Of a stretch of DNA of 7,557 bases, positions 6,028 to 7,557 are shown in pieces. Positions within the stretch are counted from its first letter, which is position 1. Each line of letters opens with the position of its first letter. The notes below the pieces were generated by a model, which made no database searches, was not told the origin of the DNA, and saw only the letters and a program-made list of their open reading frames with translations. Source of the stretch: Leucobacter sp. (GTDB lineage: Bacteria > Actinomycetota > Actinomycetes > Actinomycetales > Microbacteriaceae); the NCBI GenBank assembly GCA_017990305.1, contig JAGNOB010000073.1, positions 1 through 7,557 of the forward strand, read 5' to 3'. Position numbers and translations under genes: made by a program.

Positions 6028-6150
6028 GTGTATTCCTTCCGGAATCTATCTGGTTTGGGCCACCAGGCCACAAACATGCACAGGAGTGCGGAAAGCTCGG
6101 GGGCAAATGCCCCGGCTGGGAAAGCGATCCGGGACACAAGCCACGCAGTG
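6028..6150 (-). promoter_or_regulatory. Leader between thrB and the rho-like gene, with several inverted repeats
   Basis: This 123-nt gap has no coding signal and no T-run terminator. On the minus strand, in order, it shows: GGGGC-attt-GCCCC (6100-6113); GCAC-tcct-GTGC (6078-6089); a 9-bp hairpin with one bulged base, GTTTG-t-GGCC-tggt-GGCC-CAAAC (6053-6075); and a small hairpin over the ribosome binding site (6032-6045). A TAGATT at 6043-6048 could be a -10 but has no -35 partner. rho leaders are autoregulated in other bacteria, so control at this point is plausible but not demonstrated here. Co-transcription with thrB is equally possible. Confidence 0.45.
6032..6045 (-). promoter_or_regulatory. 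Ribosome binding site within a GGAA-tetraloop hairpin, rho-like gene
   Basis: On the minus strand ATTCC-GGAA-GGAAT forms a 5-bp stem with a GNRA-type loop. The Shine-Dalgarno AAGGA (6034-6038) takes its two A residues from the loop and GGA from the 3' arm. Six nt (atacac) separate it from the GTG start. The stem is short and A/U-containing, so it may be only marginally stable. Confidence 0.5.
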
Positions 6151-7107
6151 TCACACCCGCGAAGAGAACGCAGAGTTGACCGGAATCTCTTCTACTGTAG
6201 CACCCTTGATGTCCACCGCGAGTGTGAGCACACGCCAATCGGGCGCAATTTCAGCAACAAGATCGGCCGCAGCAAGTCGCTCCCCCGGCCCGTTGGACAG
6301 CACGAGGACCGACGGGCCCGCACCCGAGACCACGGCCGGATGCCCTGCAGCGCGGAGGGCGCCGACCAGATCGCGTGTCGCGGGCATTGCCTCGCCACGG
6401 TAGTTCTGGTGAAGGCGGTCCTCGGTCGCCTCGAGCATGAGCTCGGGGCTCTGCGTGAGGGCTGCGATCAGCAATGCCGAGCGCGAGACGTTGAAGACAG
6501 CGTCCTCGTGCGGCACCTGCTTTGGTTGCAGGCTGCGTGCGTGCTCGGTCGACATCGTGAAGGTTGGCACAAGCACGAGTGGGGCAACGCCGCGGTGCAC
6601 GAGGAGCCGTTTGAAGCGCGGGCCCTCATCGTTGGTCCAAGCGATCGTGAGGCCACCGAACAACGCCGGTGCGACGTTGTCGGGGTGGCCCTCAAGCTCA
6701 GTGGCGAATGCAAAGATTTCGGCCTCGGAAAGGTCGAGCGGCTGCTCCGGGTCAGTCGCGAGAAGTCCCGCGGCAATCATCACGCCGGCCACAATCGCGG
6801 ATCCTGACGAGCCCATGCCGCGGCCGTGGGGAATCCGGTTGTGCGCTTCAATGGCGAGCCCGGGCATCTGGCGGCCGAGCTTGTCGAACACGAAGGCTGC
6901 CGAGCGCACGACGAGGTTGCGCTCATCGGTGTCGACCTCGCCCTCGCCGACGCCGATCACGGTGACAGTGGCACCGGGTTCGGGCCGCGTGACGACGGTG
7001 AGCTCGTCACCGTAGGCGAGCGCGATCCCGAGCGTGTCGAACCCGGGCCCGAGGTTCGCGCTGGTCGCTGGCACGTGGACGCGCAGCGCCCGTTCGGCCC
7101 GGCTCAC
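6151..7107 (-). CDS. thrB: Homoserine kinase
   Basis: ThrB phosphorylates homoserine to O-phosphohomoserine with ATP, the step before threonine synthase. The 318-residue cytosolic protein is a GHMP kinase of normal length. It has the N-terminal substrate motif VPATSANLGPGFDTLGIAL (12-30), the ATP-binding Gly/Ser-rich motif PHGRGMGSSGSA (93-104), the ELEGHPDNVAPALFGG block (137-152), and the C-terminal VVSGAGPSVLVL (259-270). The start is GTG (7105-7107), overlapping the hom TGA stop as GTGA, with GAGG about 7 nt upstream inside hom. This indicates translational coupling. thrC, which lies between hom and thrB in many actinobacteria, is absent here. The next gene downstream is the rho-like gene after 123 nt. 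Confidence 0.97.
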   Translation of the reverse strand: MSRAERALRVHVPATSANLGPGFDTLGIALAYGDELTVVTRPEPGATVTVIGVGEGEVDTDERNLVVRSAAFVFDKLGRQMPGLAIEAHNRIPHGRGMGSSGSAIVAGVMIAAGLLATDPEQPLDLSEAEIFAFATELEGHPDNVAPALFGGLTIAWTNDEGPRFKRLLVHRGVAPLVLVPTFTMSTEHARSLQPKQVPHEDAVFNVSRSALLIAALTQSPELMLEATEDRLHQNYRGEAMPATRDLVGALRAAGHPAVVSGAGPSVLVLSNGPGERLAAADLVAEIAPDWRVLTLAVDIKGATVEEIPVNSAFSSRV

Positions 7108-7557
7108 GCGCGACCCTCGCGACGCAGGACGCTCGTCACCTCGGCGACCGCGTCGTCGGCGCGGAGCGCTCCGACGGTTGCCGCGAGATCTGCCTCGCGC
7201 GCGGTGTGGGTGCCGATGACGAGCGTTGCCCGCCCCTCATCGGAGATGTTCTGTTCGACGCTCGCAGCCGAGACGCCGTGGGCTGCGAGGATGCCTGCAA
7301 CGCGGGCGAGCACGCCTGGCTCGTCGCGGACCTCGAGCATCACCTGGTATGCGGTCATGACCTCGCCGACGGGCAGCACTGGGAACTCAGCGTGCGTGGA
7401 TCCCGGGATTCCGGGGCCGCCAACGACGTGGCGGCGCGCGGCCGAAACAAGGTCGCCGAGCACTGCTGAGGCAGTTTCATTGCCGCCAGCGCCAGCGCCA
7501 TAGAACATGAGTTCGCCGGCAGCCTCAGCCTCGACGAACACAGCGTTCTTACCCTCG
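7104..7557 (-). CDS. hom: Homoserine dehydrogenase, C-terminal part with ACT domain (5' end outside window)
   Basis: The 150 visible residues are the C-terminus of homoserine dehydrogenase, which reduces aspartate semialdehyde to homoserine with NAD(P)H at the branch to threonine and methionine. Visible residues 7-26 contain the end of the catalytic domain (FVEAEAAGELMFYGAGAGG). A linker (about 40-65) leads to an ACT domain beginning near residue 70 with the pattern V-x-D-E-P-G-V-L-A-x-V-A-x-I-L (76-90). ACT domains of this enzyme commonly mediate feedback inhibition by threonine in actinobacteria. Its stop codon overlaps the thrB start by four bases, so the two pathway enzymes are probably made together. 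The catalytic lysine and nucleotide-binding domain lie beyond base 7557. Confidence 0.96.
   Translation of the reverse strand, partial: EGKNAVFVEAEAAGELMFYGAGAGGNETASAVLGDLVSAARRHVVGGPGIPGSTHAEFPVLPVGEVMTAYQVMLEVRDEPGVLARVAGILAAHGVSAASVEQNISDEGRATLVIGTHTAREADLAATVGALRADDAVAEVTSVLRREGRA

Noticed and set aside
6098..6115. GGGGC/GCCCC hairpin as a terminator for thrB
   Set aside because: The stem is only 5 bp with a 4-nt loop, and no T-run follows it on the minus strand. It is listed only as part of the leader.

Overview
The window is a high-G+C stretch in which every recognisable gene lies on the minus strand. The wording of the Rho cold-shock domain, the long Ala/Pro/Glu/Lys-rich Rho N-terminus, frequent GTG/TTG starts and the hom-thrB-rho-prfA gene order all point to an actinobacterium, most likely Microbacteriaceae (a Leucobacter-like guess). 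The family placement is inference and was not searched.

In transcription order (right to left): the C-terminal part of homoserine dehydrogenase with its ACT domain (hom, cut by the window edge); homoserine kinase (thrB), whose GTG overlaps the hom stop; a 123-nt leader with small inverted repeats; a rho-family gene; 15 nt later prfA (release factor 1); a good intrinsic terminator; a GNAT acetyltransferase; a 12-TM MFS transporter; and a second, sugar-porter-like MFS transporter cut by the left edge. No gap between genes exceeds about 125 bases, and no tRNA, rRNA, CRISPR array or insertion sequence was seen.

The right half is a housekeeping cluster: threonine biosynthesis (hom, thrB), transcription termination (rho) and translation termination (prfA). 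The left half (GNAT, two MFS) looks like an accessory set placed after the prfA terminator, where many bacteria would have prmC.

The most striking observation is that the rho gene at this conserved locus does not appear to encode a working Rho motor. The RNA-binding cold-shock domain and parts of the ATPase fold are clearly Rho. However, the P-loop GKT reads PAT, the catalytic DER reads NAR, the Walker B neighbourhood has lost its Arg, the Q-loop and R-loop signatures are unrecognisable, the arginine finger and about the last 50-65 residues are missing, and the usual N-terminal helical Rho_N module is absent. The reading frame is nevertheless open for 636 codons with a good ribosome binding site. 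This looks like a retained, motor-dead Rho-like RNA-binding protein. Either it is a paralogue of a normal rho elsewhere in the genome, or this lineage has rebuilt its only rho.
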